A DNA stretch of 36,795 nucleotides, taken from assembly GCF_004117935.1 (NCBI RefSeq), contig NZ_SDOY01000006.1, positions 1-36,795 of the forward strand. Direction: 5' to 3'. The position numbers were made by a program, and so were the translations under genes. The stretch comes from Streptomyces roseicoloratus. Lineage in GTDB: Bacteria; Actinomycetota; Actinomycetes; Streptomycetales; Streptomycetaceae. The notes under the pieces are model-generated. The model saw nothing but the letters and a program-made list of their open reading frames with translations, searched no databases and was not told the origin of the DNA. Each line of letters begins with the position of its first letter. Positions within the stretch are counted from its first letter, which is position 1. Below are positions 25,376 through 33,730 of the stretch, piece by piece.

Positions 25376-26800
25376 ATGTCCATCGAGTCACTCGGACGAT
25401 CGGTCCGTGCGACCGTCTCCGGCTTCCCCGGCGGCTTCTGGTGGCTCTGGCTGTCCACCCTCGTCAACCGGACCGGCGCCTTCGTCCTGACCTTCCTCTC
25501 CCTCTACCTCACCCAGGAGCTCGGGTACTCCGCCTGGTTCGCCGGACTCGTCGTCGCCCTCCACGGCCTCGGCGGCGTCGCCGGCTCACCGCTCGGCGGC
25601 ACGCTCACCGACCGCTGGGGCCGCCGCCCCACCATGGTCAGCATGCACCTGGCGGCCGCCGCCTGCGCTGCCCTCCTCTCGGTCGTCACCAGCGCCTGGG
25701 GCGTCGCCCTCGTCGTCCTCCTCATGGGCGTCGCCATGCAGGCCGTCCGCCCCTCCATCAACGCCTCCATCGCCGACATGGTGCCCGCCCACGACGTCCG
25801 CCGCGCCTACGCCCTCAACTACTGGGCCCTCAACCTCGGCTTCGCCGTCGCCGCCATCGGCGGCGGCGTCGCGATCGTCCTCGGCTACCGCACCCTCTTC
25901 CTCGTCGACGCCGCCGCCACCGCCCTGTGCGCCCTGATCGTCTTCCTCCGCCTGCCCGAGACACGGCCCGAGGCCCGGATCGACCAGGCCACCGGCGAGA
26001 CCCTCGAGGAGGAGAAGGTCAGCGTCCTCACCGTGCTGCGCGACGCGCCCTTCCGCACCCTGGTGCTGCTCAACCTGCTCGTCTGCCTGGTCTTCACCGC
26101 TCCCTGGATCGGCCTGCCGCTCACCATGGCCGGCGAGGGCCTCGCACCCTCCGCGTACGGTGCCGTCATCGCCGTCAACGGCATCGTCATCGTCGGCTTC
26201 CAGCTGCTCGTCAACAAGGTCACCGACAAGCGCTCCCCGGTGATGCTGCTGACCGTCTCCTCCCTCCTCTTCGCCCTCGGCACCGGCGCCACCGCGCTCG
26301 CCGGCAGCTCCGTCGCCTTCGGCGCGACCGTCGTGATCTGGACGATCGGCGAGATGGTCCACGTGCCCACCAACGCCGCCGCCACCGCCCGACTCGCGCC
26401 GGAGCACGCCCGCGGCCGCTACCAGGGCGTGATGGGCATGTCGTGGGCGGTGGCCGGTTTCGTCGCGCCGATCCTGGCCGGCGGAATCGTCGACGGGCCC
26501 GGTCCGGACGTCCTGTGGATCGCCTGCGCCGTGATCGGCGCCGTCGCCGCCCTCGGCTACCAGACCCGACTGCGGTCCGCCCTGAGCGAGGCCGAGGGCG
26601 AGGGTGAGAGCGAGGGTGAGAGCAAGAGGCAGGAGCAGAGGAAGGGTGACGGCGGGGTCGAGTCCGTGACCGGCGCCAAGGGCGTGGGTCAGGCCACAGG
26701 TGACGCCGAGGCCGCGGGTCAGGACGTCGGCAGTGGCGCCGAGGCCGCGGGGCAGGCCGCAGTTGACGCCGGAAGCGTCACTGCGAAGGCCTCTGCGTGA
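25376..26800 (+). CDS. MFS transporter
   Basis: A 474-aa major facilitator with about 12 membrane helices in residues 18-403. Helix 1 is WWLWLSTLVNRTGAFVLTFL. The loop 2-3 signature is GGTLTDRWGRRPTM, which is strong evidence for the family. Others include ALVVLLMGVAMQAV, VVIWTIGEMVHVPTNAAATA and AVAGFVAPILAGG. The last 70 residues are a hydrophilic Glu/Gly/Ala repeat tail (EAEGEGESEGESKRQEQRK). The substrate cannot be told; this class includes multidrug and small-molecule exporters. ATG 25376 has AGGGGG upstream. Its 3' end overlaps the convergent ybjN-type gene by 23 nt. Confidence 0.9.
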   Translation: MSIESLGRSVRATVSGFPGGFWWLWLSTLVNRTGAFVLTFLSLYLTQELGYSAWFAGLVVALHGLGGVAGSPLGGTLTDRWGRRPTMVSMHLAAAACAALLSVVTSAWGVALVVLLMGVAMQAVRPSINASIADMVPAHDVRRAYALNYWALNLGFAVAAIGGGVAIVLGYRTLFLVDAAATALCALIVFLRLPETRPEARIDQATGETLEEEKVSVLTVLRDAPFRTLVLLNLLVCLVFTAPWIGLPLTMAGEGLAPSAYGAVIAVNGIVIVGFQLLVNKVTDKRSPVMLLTVSSLLFALGTGATALAGSSVAFGATVVIWTIGEMVHVPTNAAATARLAPEHARGRYQGVMGMSWAVAGFVAPILAGGIVDGPGPDVLWIACAVIGAVAALGYQTRLRSALSEAEGEGESEGESKRQEQRKGDGGVESVTGAKGVGQATGDAEAAGQDVGSGAEAAGQAAVDAGSVTAKASA

Positions 26801-27284
26801 GGTTCCTGAACGCGTCGAGGTTGCGCGTCGACTCGCCGCGCGACACCCGCCACTCGTACTCCCGGCGGATCGCCGACGCGAAGCCCAGTTCCAGCAGGGT
26901 GTTGAAGTCGCCGTCCGCCGCCTCCAGTACGGAGCCGAGGAGGCGGTCCAGCTCCTCCGGCGTGACCGCCGCCAGCGGCAGCTTGCCGGCCAGGTAGACG
27001 TCGCCGAGCCGGTCGATCGCGTAACCCACCCCGTACAGCCGGAGGTTGCGCTCCAGGAGCCAGCGGTGGACTCCGGCCTCGTTCTCGTCGGGGTGGCGGA
27101 TGACGAAGGCGTTCAGGGACAGCGAGTGGCGGCCCACGCGCAGCGACAGCGTGGTGAAGAGCTTGCGCGTGCCCGGCAGCTTGACCACGTAGGAGCCCGG
27201 TTCGGTGGACTCCCACTCCAGTTCCGCGTCCTTGAAGGTGTCCTCGACGATCCGCCGGACGCTCTCTGCCTCGACCTCAGCCAT
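26778..27284 (-). CDS. YbjN domain-containing protein
   Basis: A 168-aa YbjN-type protein, a fold related to type III secretion chaperones and common in actinobacteria. Seen in the sequence: [20 protein letters not shown] at the N-terminus, [20 protein letters not shown] in the core, and [20 protein letters not shown] in the second half. The function is not established. ATG 27284 overlaps the mshA stop by 8 nt (ATGGCTGA), so translation is probably coupled to mshA. This also rules out the in-frame GTG at 27314. A link to mycothiol or redox metabolism is only suggested by this position. Confidence 0.88.
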   Translation of the reverse strand: MAEVEAESVRRIVEDTFKDAELEWESTEPGSYVVKLPGTRKLFTTLSLRVGRHSLSLNAFVIRHPDENEAGVHRWLLERNLRLYGVGYAIDRLGDVYLAGKLPLAAVTPEELDRLLGSVLEAADGDFNTLLELGFASAIRREYEWRVSRGESTRNLDAFRNLTQRPSQ

Positions 27285-28659
27285 GGTGGGAGCGTACGCG
27301 ACGGCGGTGATCACGCGCCCGGAGGTCGTGGGTGGCGCGGTGCCGGTGGTCGTGCATCGCGGCCGTGTACACGTCCGCCGTCCCCGACGCCGCCGTGTCC
27401 CAGCCGAACGACCCGGCGTGCCGCGCCGCCGCCGCGCCCATCCGGTCGGACAGCCGCGGATCGGCGACGAAGCGCTCGAGCGCGCGGGCGTAGTCGGCCG
27501 GGTCGTGGCCGTGCACGAGGAAGCCGGTGACGTCGTCCCGTACGGCCACGGGCAGACCGCCCACCGCCGCCGCGACGACCGGGGTGCCGGCCGCCTGCGC
27601 CTCGATGGCGACCAGGCCGAAGGACTCGCTGTACGAGGGCACGACCAGGACGCTGGCGGCCCGGAACCAGTCCGCGAGCCGGTCCTGCCCGACCGGCGGG
27701 TGGAAGCGCACGACGTCGGAGATGCCCAGCTTCGCGGCGAGCTTCTGCAGGCCCTCCGGCTTGGCGAGGCCGCTGCCGCTCGGCCCGCCGACCACCGGCA
27801 CGACCATGCGGGAGCGCAGCGAGGGGTCGCGGTCCACGAGCAGGGCGGCCGCGCGCAGCAGGATGTCCGGGGCCTTCAGCGGCTGTATGCGGCCGGCGAA
27901 GGCGGGGATGAACGCGTCCTGCGGGAGGCCGAGGCGGGCGCGGGCGGCGGCCCGGCCGTCGGCGGGGCGGAAGTGGTCCAGGTTGACGCCCGGGTGCACG
28001 ACGGCGATCTTGGCCGGATCGGCGTCGTAGAAGCGGGAGAGCTCGTCGGCCTCCTCGGCCGTGTTGGCGATCAGCCGGTCGGCCGCCTCGACGATCTGCG
28101 TCTCGCCGATCACCCGGGCCGGGGGCTCGGGCGTGTCGCCCTCGGCGAGCGCCGCGTTCTTGACCTTGGCCATGGTGTGCATGGTGTGGACGAGCGGGAC
28201 GCCCCAGCGCTCGGCGGCGAGCCAGCCGACGTGGCCGGACAGCCAGTAGTGGGAGTGCACCAGGTCGTAGTGGCCGGAGCGGTGCCCCGCCCAGGCCTGC
28301 ATCACCCCGTGCGTGAAGGCGCAGAGCTGGGCCGGCAGCTCCTCCTTGGCCAGGCCCTCGTACGGACCGGCGTCGACGTGCCGTACGAGCACGCCGGGCG
28401 CGAGCTCGACGACGGGCGCGAGGCCGCCGGTGGTGGCCCGGGTGAAGATCTCCACCTCGACGTTGATCGCGGCGAGCCGCTTGGCGAGCTCCACGATGTA
28501 GACGTTCATCCCGCCCGCGTCGCCGGTGCCCGGCTGGTGGAGGGGGGAGGTGTGGACACTGAGCATGGCCACACGGCGCGGGCCGCGGTGCCGGCCGGGA
28601 AGCCGGAGCCGGGGCGGCGCCGCCAGGGTGCCGGCGAACCGGGACACGTACTGGCTCAC
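27277..28659 (-). CDS. mshA: D-inositol-3-phosphate glycosyltransferase MshA
   Basis: A 460-aa GT4 (GT-B) enzyme. It transfers GlcNAc from UDP-GlcNAc to 1-L-myo-inositol 1-phosphate, the first committed step of mycothiol synthesis. Seen: N-terminal [20 protein letters not shown] (binding loop of MshA), [35 protein letters not shown] and the GT4 end [20 protein letters not shown] with the catalytic E. GTG 28659 is chosen because GGAAGGA lies 8 nt upstream and VSQYVSR is the usual start. The open frame to 28722 adds only a repeat-encoded PARPARPA segment. It is an operon with the YbjN gene. Confidence 0.94.
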   Translation of the reverse strand: MSQYVSRFAGTLAAPPRLRLPGRHRGPRRVAMLSVHTSPLHQPGTGDAGGMNVYIVELAKRLAAINVEVEIFTRATTGGLAPVVELAPGVLVRHVDAGPYEGLAKEELPAQLCAFTHGVMQAWAGHRSGHYDLVHSHYWLSGHVGWLAAERWGVPLVHTMHTMAKVKNAALAEGDTPEPPARVIGETQIVEAADRLIANTAEEADELSRFYDADPAKIAVVHPGVNLDHFRPADGRAAARARLGLPQDAFIPAFAGRIQPLKAPDILLRAAALLVDRDPSLRSRMVVPVVGGPSGSGLAKPEGLQKLAAKLGISDVVRFHPPVGQDRLADWFRAASVLVVPSYSESFGLVAIEAQAAGTPVVAAAVGGLPVAVRDDVTGFLVHGHDPADYARALERFVADPRLSDRMGAAAARHAGSFGWDTAASGTADVYTAAMHDHRHRATHDLRARDHRRRVRSHHG

Positions 28660-28855
28660 GTCGGCGGTCCTTCCGCTGTCGGACAGGGCGGGTCGGGCGG
28701 GTCGGGCGGGTACTGCGGGCATGGCGGAGAAAGGCGGGTCGCACCTTTCCGACCCCGCACAACACCGGAATCCCTCCTTTCATTTCCTCGGCGGCCCGCG
28801 CTTTGCCAAGTCATTACCGCCGGAGCGGCCCTCCCCGACCCCTTACGCTCGTTCC

Positions 28856-29668
28856 ATGGCCCCGCGCACCACGCTCCGCACCGTCGCCCGACCCGTCGGC
28901 ACGGTCACCCGCGGGACCACCAACCCCAACCGGCTGCGCCGCCAGGACCGCTGGATCGCCGCCGTCCACGGCCCGGCCCTGCGCCGCTCCGACGCCCCGC
29001 CCGTCGCCGTCGACCTCGGCTACGGCGCCGCACCCTGGACCGCGGTCGAGCTGCTCGCCCGGCTGCGCACCGAGGACCCCAGGACCCTCCTGTACGGCAT
29101 CGAGATCGAGCCGGCCCGGGTCGCCGCGGCGCGGCCGTACGAGCGCGAGGGCCTGGAGTTCCGGCACGGCGGCTTCGAGGTGCCGGTGCCCGGCGAGGTC
29201 GCGCTGATCCGGGCCGCGAACGTGCTCCGCCAGTACGACGAGGAGCAGGTCGCGGCCGTCTGGGAGCGGCTGTGCCGGCGGCTCGCCCCGGGCGGGCTGC
29301 TCGTGGAGGGAACCTGCGACGAGATCGGGCGGCGGCACGTGTGGGTCGCGCTGGGCCCTTCGGGGCCCCGGACGGTGACCTTCGCGACCCGGCTGGGCTC
29401 GCTGGACCGGCCGTCCGACCTGGCGGAGCGGCTGCCCAAGGCACTGATCCACCGGAACGTGCCGGGCGAGCCGGTGCACGCGTTCCTGCGGGACTTCGAC
29501 CGGGCGTGGGCGGCGGCCGCACCGTTCGCCTCGCTGGGCGCCCGGCAGCGCTGGATCCGTACCGTACGGGACCTGGCGGCGGACTGGCCGGTGACGGACG
29601 GCCCCCGGCGCTGGCGCCAGGGTGAGGTGACGGTCCGCTGGGAGGCCCTGGCCCCGCGCCCGAGCTGA
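28856..29668 (+). CDS. class I SAM-dependent methyltransferase
   Basis: A 270-aa protein. The SAM-binding motif I is seen as PVAVDLGYGAAPWTAVELLA (residues of about 49-69), motif II as LLYGIEIEPARVAAARPY, and motif post-I/III as ALIRAANVLRQYDEEQVAAV and LAPGGLLVEGTCDE. The basic N-terminus (GTTNPNRLRRQDRWIAA) and the C-terminal helical region (FLRDFDRAWAAAAPFASLGAR) are typical of a streptomycete family that has no known substrate. ATG 28856 is the first Met after a non-coding stretch. It diverges from mshA, leaving 196 nt for both promoters. Confidence 0.83.
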   Translation: MAPRTTLRTVARPVGTVTRGTTNPNRLRRQDRWIAAVHGPALRRSDAPPVAVDLGYGAAPWTAVELLARLRTEDPRTLLYGIEIEPARVAAARPYEREGLEFRHGGFEVPVPGEVALIRAANVLRQYDEEQVAAVWERLCRRLAPGGLLVEGTCDEIGRRHVWVALGPSGPRTVTFATRLGSLDRPSDLAERLPKALIHRNVPGEPVHAFLRDFDRAWAAAAPFASLGARQRWIRTVRDLAADWPVTDGPRRWRQGEVTVRWEALAPRPS

Positions 29669-29712
29669 GGGCCGGGGGCGGTCGCCGCCGGAGCCGCCGG
29701 AGGGCCTGGGGG

Positions 29713-29829
29713 CACCGCCGGAGGGCCTGGGCGTTGGGTGACTCGGAGGGGCGCCGCCGGAGGGCCCGGGCGTTGGGCGACCCGGAGGAGCGCCGCCGGA
29801 GGGCCGAAGCGTCGGGCCACCCGGACATT
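29713..29829. repeat. 39-bp tandem repeat
   Basis: The motif CGCCGGAGGGCC recurs at exact 39-nt spacing (units starting 29713, 29752 and 29791), each followed by GGGCGTTGGGYGACYCGGAG. It lies in the 490-nt gap 29669-30158. No gene is seen here; the open frames through it are repetitive. Confidence 0.85.
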
Positions 29830-29999
29830 TCCGGATCCGTCCCCGAACTCCCCCTGATTTCCCGCCGCTCAGGGAACGCGACCGGCCGAACGCTCGTCCC
29901 CCGTGAGGGGAAGTGACCCGACAGGGCCCGCTTTCCCCTGTTGCTTTCGTGTTTCGCATGGCACTATCGCCAAGGTCACGAACAAGTTACTGACGGTAA

Positions 30000-30132
30000 A
30001 TCAGATCGAGCCGGACCAGCTCCGACCGGGCCGGACCTGACCTGACCTGACCCAACCTGACCGGGCCAGACCCGGCCAGACCGGGCCGAATCCGCATACA
30101 CGTACACATAGACATACGCATACGCATACGCA
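30000..30132. repeat. GACCTGACC and ATACGC simple repeats
   Basis: Two neighbouring arrays precede the NlpC/P60 gene: GACCTGACC/GGGCCAGACC units (30010-30088), and then CATACGCATACGC (hexamer ATACGC, 30092-30132). The second ends 25 nt before the ribosome-binding site and may lie in the mRNA leader. Confidence 0.6.
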
Positions 30133-30158
30133 TGACCGGGTGTCTTGAGGGGGAGCCT

Positions 30159-31217
30159 GTGAATCGACGCCGCCACGCCATCGCCACGCTCACCGTGGTC
30201 TGCGCCCTGACGGTGCTTGCCTCACCCGCACTCACGCTCCAGGCCGCGGCCGCCCCGCTTCCGCCGGGGCCGCCGGCGCAGCCCAAGAAGACCCTCGAAG
30301 AGGTCCGCTCGGAGATCGACGCCCTCTACCGCCAGGCCGCCCGGGCCACCGACGCGTACAACCTGGCCGAGGAGAAGGCCAAGGAGCAGTCCGACGAGAT
30401 CGTGAAGCTGGCCCGGATGATCGTGGCCGGCCAGGAGAAGATCGACGACCTCAAGGCGCGGGCGGGCGCGGCGGCGCGCGCGCAGTACCGCAACGGCGGA
30501 CTGCCCGACGGCGCCCAGCTGGTCCTCACGAACGACCCGCAGCTGTTCCTCGACAACGCGGGCCGCCTCAAGGAGGGCCACAAGGCCACCAAGGACCTGC
30601 TCGCCGAAATGAACACCACGCAGGCCCAGTTGACCGCGTACGCCAAGGACGCCAGCCTCAACTGGAAGAAGCTCGAGGACAACCGGCTCAAGCAGGCCAA
30701 GGCGAAGCAGGAGATCAACGACAAGATCGAGGCCGCCAAGAAGCTGGAGTCGCAGCTCGCCGCCGAGGAGCGGGAGCGGCTGCGGCGCCTCGAGGAGCAG
30801 GCGCAGAACCAGGCGCAGACCGCCTGGGTCAACTCCGGGGTCCTCAAGGGCCTGAGCGAGAAGGCGACGCCGGCGGGCAAGCGGGCGGTGGAGTTCGCGA
30901 CGGCGCAGATCGGCAAGCCGTACGTGTGGGGCGCCGAGGGTCCGAGCTCGTACGACTGCTCCGGCCTCACCCAGTCGGCCTGGGGCGCGGCCGGCCGCCC
31001 GATCCCGCGCACCTCGCAGGAGCAGTGGCGGCTCCTCCCGCACGTGGACATCAAGGACATGCGGCCCGGCGACCTGATCGTCTACTACAAGGACGCGAGC
31101 CACATCGGCATGTACGTGGGCAACGGGGCGATGGTGCACGCGCCGCGGCCCGGCCGGAACGTGACGATCGCGGGCGCGGGCTCGATGGAGATCCTGGGAG
31201 TCGTCCGCCCGGAGTGA
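30159..31217 (+). CDS. NlpC/P60 peptidoglycan endopeptidase (secreted)
   Basis: A 352-aa secreted cell-wall hydrolase. Signal peptide: NRRRHAIATLTVVCALTVLASPALTLQAAAA (residues 1-32, cleavage near AAA-AP). Residues 45-215 are a long coiled coil (EEVRSEIDALYRQAARATDA; KIEAAKKLESQLAAEERERL) like the RipA/CwlO group, where it controls activation and localisation. The NlpC/P60 domain (about 238-352) has catalytic C267 (YDCSGLTQSAW), H315 (DASHIGMYVG) and H327 (MVHAPRPG). It cuts D-Glu-mDAP/L,L-DAP stem peptides. GTG 30159 is preceded by GAGGGGGAG. It is probably controlled as a cell-division hydrolase. Confidence 0.93.
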   Translation: MNRRRHAIATLTVVCALTVLASPALTLQAAAAPLPPGPPAQPKKTLEEVRSEIDALYRQAARATDAYNLAEEKAKEQSDEIVKLARMIVAGQEKIDDLKARAGAAARAQYRNGGLPDGAQLVLTNDPQLFLDNAGRLKEGHKATKDLLAEMNTTQAQLTAYAKDASLNWKKLEDNRLKQAKAKQEINDKIEAAKKLESQLAAEERERLRRLEEQAQNQAQTAWVNSGVLKGLSEKATPAGKRAVEFATAQIGKPYVWGAEGPSSYDCSGLTQSAWGAAGRPIPRTSQEQWRLLPHVDIKDMRPGDLIVYYKDASHIGMYVGNGAMVHAPRPGRNVTIAGAGSMEILGVVRPE

Positions 31218-31243
31218 CGCGTCGTACGTTTGGGGCGGACGAC
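31200..31243 (+). terminator. 11-bp inverted repeat spanning the NlpC/P60 stop
   Basis: GTCGTCCGCCC (31200-31210) and GGGCGGACGAC (31233-31243) are exact complements; the stop codon lies in the 22-nt loop. Possible terminator; the loop is long. Confidence 0.5.
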
Positions 31244-31245
31244 AC

Positions 31246-31374
31246 GGGCTCCGTCGACCGCCGGAACACGCGGACTCGGTCCACCGCCCGAACGCAGCGG
31301 GCTCCGTCCACCGCCCGGCGTCGCGTGCTCCGTCCGCCACACGGACGGCGCGGACTCCGGCCGCCGCCCGGAGC
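31246..31374. repeat. 26/27-bp tandem repeat
   Basis: Five consecutive units (31246, 31272, 31299, 31325 and 31352) alternate 26 and 27 nt; each begins GG(G/A)CTCCGTCCACCGCCC-like. They fill part of the 528-nt gap before the PP2C gene. The alternating lengths shift every frame, so this is not coding. Confidence 0.85.
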
Positions 31375-31450
31375 GGCCCGGTCCGGGGCGAGCACGCCTG
31401 GACAGACAACACGTCACGGCCCGGGTGACCCGCAGCACAGCGCGCGGGGT

Positions 31451-31517
31451 AAGTGACACGCGGCACGCGCCTCCGCGCCGTGCCTCCGCGCCCCGAAGTG
31501 ACACGTCACAAGTGACG
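31451..31517. promoter_or_regulatory. AAGTGACACG direct repeats
   Basis: AAGTGACACG occurs at 31451-31460 and 31496-31505, and AAGTGACG at 31510-31517. Around the second copy GTGAC-AC-GTCAC forms a small dyad. Possible regulator sites for the PP2C gene or its unit; no named regulator matches. Confidence 0.35.
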
Positions 31518-31630
31518 TTTCTCATCGTCGCGAGGGCTGTGCGCGCCCTCGGAGCAGCCTCCCGACGGCCTCGCCGGGGCCTGGCGACGGCCTCACGACC
31601 ACCTCCCGGCGCCAACTACCTCCCCATCCG

Positions 31631-31642
31631 TGGCATATGCCA
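31631..31642. promoter_or_regulatory. 12-bp palindrome TGGCATATGCCA
   Basis: A perfect palindrome, AT-rich in the core, 104 nt upstream of the PP2C start. It looks like a repressor operator in a GC-rich promoter. No matching regulator is known to me. Confidence 0.5.
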
Positions 31643-31745
31643 TACCGCCGTGCCGGTTCACCGCGTGATCGCCATTCCGCTGCGCCGTGCGGTACCGCTA
31701 TGGTCGGTCCCCGGCCCTCGGGGGGAGGGAAGGAAACCCATACCG

Positions 31746-32996
31746 ATGCCCGTACCCGTACCGCGTCAGAGAATCGATTCTCCCGCGGCACCCGGAACGC
31801 CCGGCACCGCCCACGCCCACGACCTCACGCTCCTGGTCGTCGAGGACGACCCGGCCGGCGCCCTCGCCGTACCCGAGCTGCTCGACGCCGCCGGGACCCG
31901 GGTCCGCATCCGTACCGCCCGCAACCTCACCGAGGCCGAGCGGCTGCTCACCGACGACGTCCACTGCGTCCTCGTCGACCTCGCCCTGCCCGCCCCCCGC
32001 GGGGCCGAGGACGAGCCGCTCGCACCGCTCCAGCACATCCTGCGCCTCGCGCCGCGCCACGCCGTGCTCGCGCTCGCCGCGTCCGCGGACGCGGAGCTCG
32101 CCGCCGAGGCGGTACGCGTCGGGGCACAGGACCACCTCTTCCGGGAGGAGCTCGACGGACGGCTGCTCAGCCGCGCCATCCGTTACGCGGTCGAGCGCAA
32201 GCGCAACGACGTCGTGAAGATCAAGCTGGCCGAGTCGCGGCTGCGCGCCCAGGAGAACGCCCGCCTGGAGCGCGGACTGCTGCCCACGCCGCTCCTGGAG
32301 GGCTCCGACCTGCGCTTCGCCGCCCGCTACCGGCCAGGCCGGTCCCGTGCGCTGCTCGGCGGCGACTTCTACGACACGGTGCGCACGCCCGACGGCACGG
32401 TCCACGCGATGATCGGCGACGTCTGCGGACACGGCCCCGACGAGGCCGCGCTGGGCGTGGAGCTGCGGATCGCCTGGCGGGCGCTGACCTTCGCGGGCCT
32501 GTGCGGGGACGAGCTGCTCTCGACGTTGCAGCAGGTGCTGGAGCACGAGCGCGAGAACGACGAGATCTTCGCGACCCTGTGCACGGTCGACATCTCCGCC
32601 GACGGCCGCCGGGCGGGCCTGTGTCTGGCCGGGCACCCGTCGCCGCTGATCGCGCGGCACGGGCGGGCGGCGGAGCTGCTGCCGTACGAGGACGGCGGCC
32701 CGGCCCTCGGTCTGCTGCCGCGCGCCCGCTGGCCGCGCCGGCAGGTGGAGCTGGGCGGCTCGTGGAGCCTGCTGATGTACACGGACGGCCTCATCGAGGG
32801 CCGCTCGGCGGGCCCGGGTTCGCCGCGGCTCGGCCAGGACGGGATGGTCGAGATGATCAACCGGCAGCTGGCGTCCGGACTGCGCGGCGAGGAACTGCTC
32901 GACGCGGCGGTGACGGAGGTGCGGTCGCTGAACGGCGGGGAGCTGACGGACGACGTGGCGGTCCTGGCCCTGGAACGGGACAAGGCCCGGGCATAA
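31746..32996 (+). CDS. PP2C/SpoIIE-family phosphatase with N-terminal receiver domain
   Basis: A 416-aa RsbU/SpoIIE-like serine/threonine phosphatase fused to a receiver. The receiver (residues 26-140) has acidic residues E33, D34 and D35 and phosphoacceptor D78 (LVDLALP), but the conserved Lys of receivers is Arg (HLFREEL, R133). A coiled linker (ERKRNDVVKIKLAESRLRAQ) leads to the PPM-type phosphatase (residues of about 190-410) with GGDFYD (D207), MIGDVCGHGPDEA, LAGHPSPLI, MYTDGLIEGR and LTDDVAVLAL, all metal-binding motifs intact. Such proteins dephosphorylate anti-sigma-factor antagonists. No antagonist or anti-sigma gene is adjacent. ATG 31746 begins MPVPVPRQR, the usual start in streptomycetes. 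Confidence 0.92.
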   Translation: MPVPVPRQRIDSPAAPGTPGTAHAHDLTLLVVEDDPAGALAVPELLDAAGTRVRIRTARNLTEAERLLTDDVHCVLVDLALPAPRGAEDEPLAPLQHILRLAPRHAVLALAASADAELAAEAVRVGAQDHLFREELDGRLLSRAIRYAVERKRNDVVKIKLAESRLRAQENARLERGLLPTPLLEGSDLRFAARYRPGRSRALLGGDFYDTVRTPDGTVHAMIGDVCGHGPDEAALGVELRIAWRALTFAGLCGDELLSTLQQVLEHERENDEIFATLCTVDISADGRRAGLCLAGHPSPLIARHGRAAELLPYEDGGPALGLLPRARWPRRQVELGGSWSLLMYTDGLIEGRSAGPGSPRLGQDGMVEMINRQLASGLRGEELLDAAVTEVRSLNGGELTDDVAVLALERDKARA

Positions 32997-33006
32997 ACCC
33001 GGGCCT
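32983..33006 (+). terminator. terminator overlapping the PP2C stop codon
   Basis: AGGCCCGGG (32983-32991), loop CATAAA holding the TAA stop, and CCCGGGCCT (32998-33006). Perfect 9-bp stem. It is followed by GGCGTACGGC-type short repeats up to the next gene. Confidence 0.7.
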
Positions 33007-33112
33007 CGCACGAGGAACCACGTCCGACCGCCTCACCGGCGTACGGCTTGCCGGATCACCGGCGTACGGCCTGCCGGATCAACGTCCTACGGCCGACCCA
33101 CCGGCGTACGCC

Positions 33113-33448
33113 TCAGCGGCCGCCGTTGTACGGGCCGTACGGACCGTCGCTGCTGGAGCCGCCGCGCCGGCCGCCGCCGGACACCTGCCGGAGCGCGGGG
33201 CGGACGTCGACCATGAAGACGATGGCGGCGATGAGCCCGGCGATCTGGAGGAACAGCATCGGCAGCAGCAGGTTGAGGACGAGGTTGATGCCGAGCAGGA
33301 TCAGCCAGAACTTCTTGGTCTGCTTCTCGGCCGCTCGGTACGCGTCCTCGCGCGCCGTGGCGGCGAAGACGAACGCGGCGACGGCGAAGCCGGTGAAGAC
33401 CAGGAAGATCACCAGGGACAGGATCGAATCGAAGCCGTTCGCCAACAT
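33113..33448 (-). CDS. DUF2516 family membrane protein
   Basis: A 111-aa protein. Membrane helix 1 is SILSLVIFLVFTGFAVAAFV and helix 2 is FWLILLGINLVLNLLLPMLF, continuing into LQIAGLIAAIVFMVDVRPAL, so three helices are likely. The loop REDAYRAAEKQTKKFWL (AYRAADKQTK-type) is the DUF2516 signature. The C-terminal tail (GGGRRGGSSSDGPYGPYNGG) is Gly/Tyr-rich and cytoplasmic. The function is unknown. ATG 33448 is chosen; GTG 33457, three codons upstream, is a possible alternative with an AGGCGG nearby. It lies downstream of the HBHA-like and XRE genes on the same strand. Confidence 0.85.
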   Translation of the reverse strand: MLANGFDSILSLVIFLVFTGFAVAAFVFAATAREDAYRAAEKQTKKFWLILLGINLVLNLLLPMLFLQIAGLIAAIVFMVDVRPALRQVSGGGRRGGSSSDGPYGPYNGGR

Positions 33449-33588
33449 GCTGAGCACCGCCTAGGTGTGTGGGTGGAGCGCCTCGCCGCCAAGGTACCCG
33501 TTACAACGCCCGGGACACCGGGTTTGGTGCCCGGACCGCCGTACGGCCCATTTCGAAGCAGCGGCCCCTGTCGGGGCTACGACCCCGA

Positions 33589-33654
33589 TCGAGGCTGCGG
33601 CCCATCCCGAGGCTGCGGTCATTTCGAGGCTGCGGTCATTTCGAGGCTGCGGCT
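33589..33654. repeat. 17-18-bp tandem repeat CGAGGCTGCGGTCATTT
   Basis: GAGGCTGCGG recurs at 33591, 33609, 33626 and 33643 (18, 17 and 17 nt apart), in the 282-nt gap between the DUF2516 and HBHA-like genes. No gene. Confidence 0.75.
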
Positions 33655-33730
33655 CCCGAACCACGGTTCGCCGTCCTCGGCGCCCTCTGCGCCTTCGCCG
33701 CCCTCGCCGCCTTTCGAGCCGACGACCGCC

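Noticed and set aside
28660..28722. N-terminal extension of MshA ([12 protein letters not shown])
   Set aside because: Encoded by a GGGCGGGTC repeat; the GTG at 28659 has a good ribosome-binding site and the family's SQYVSR start.
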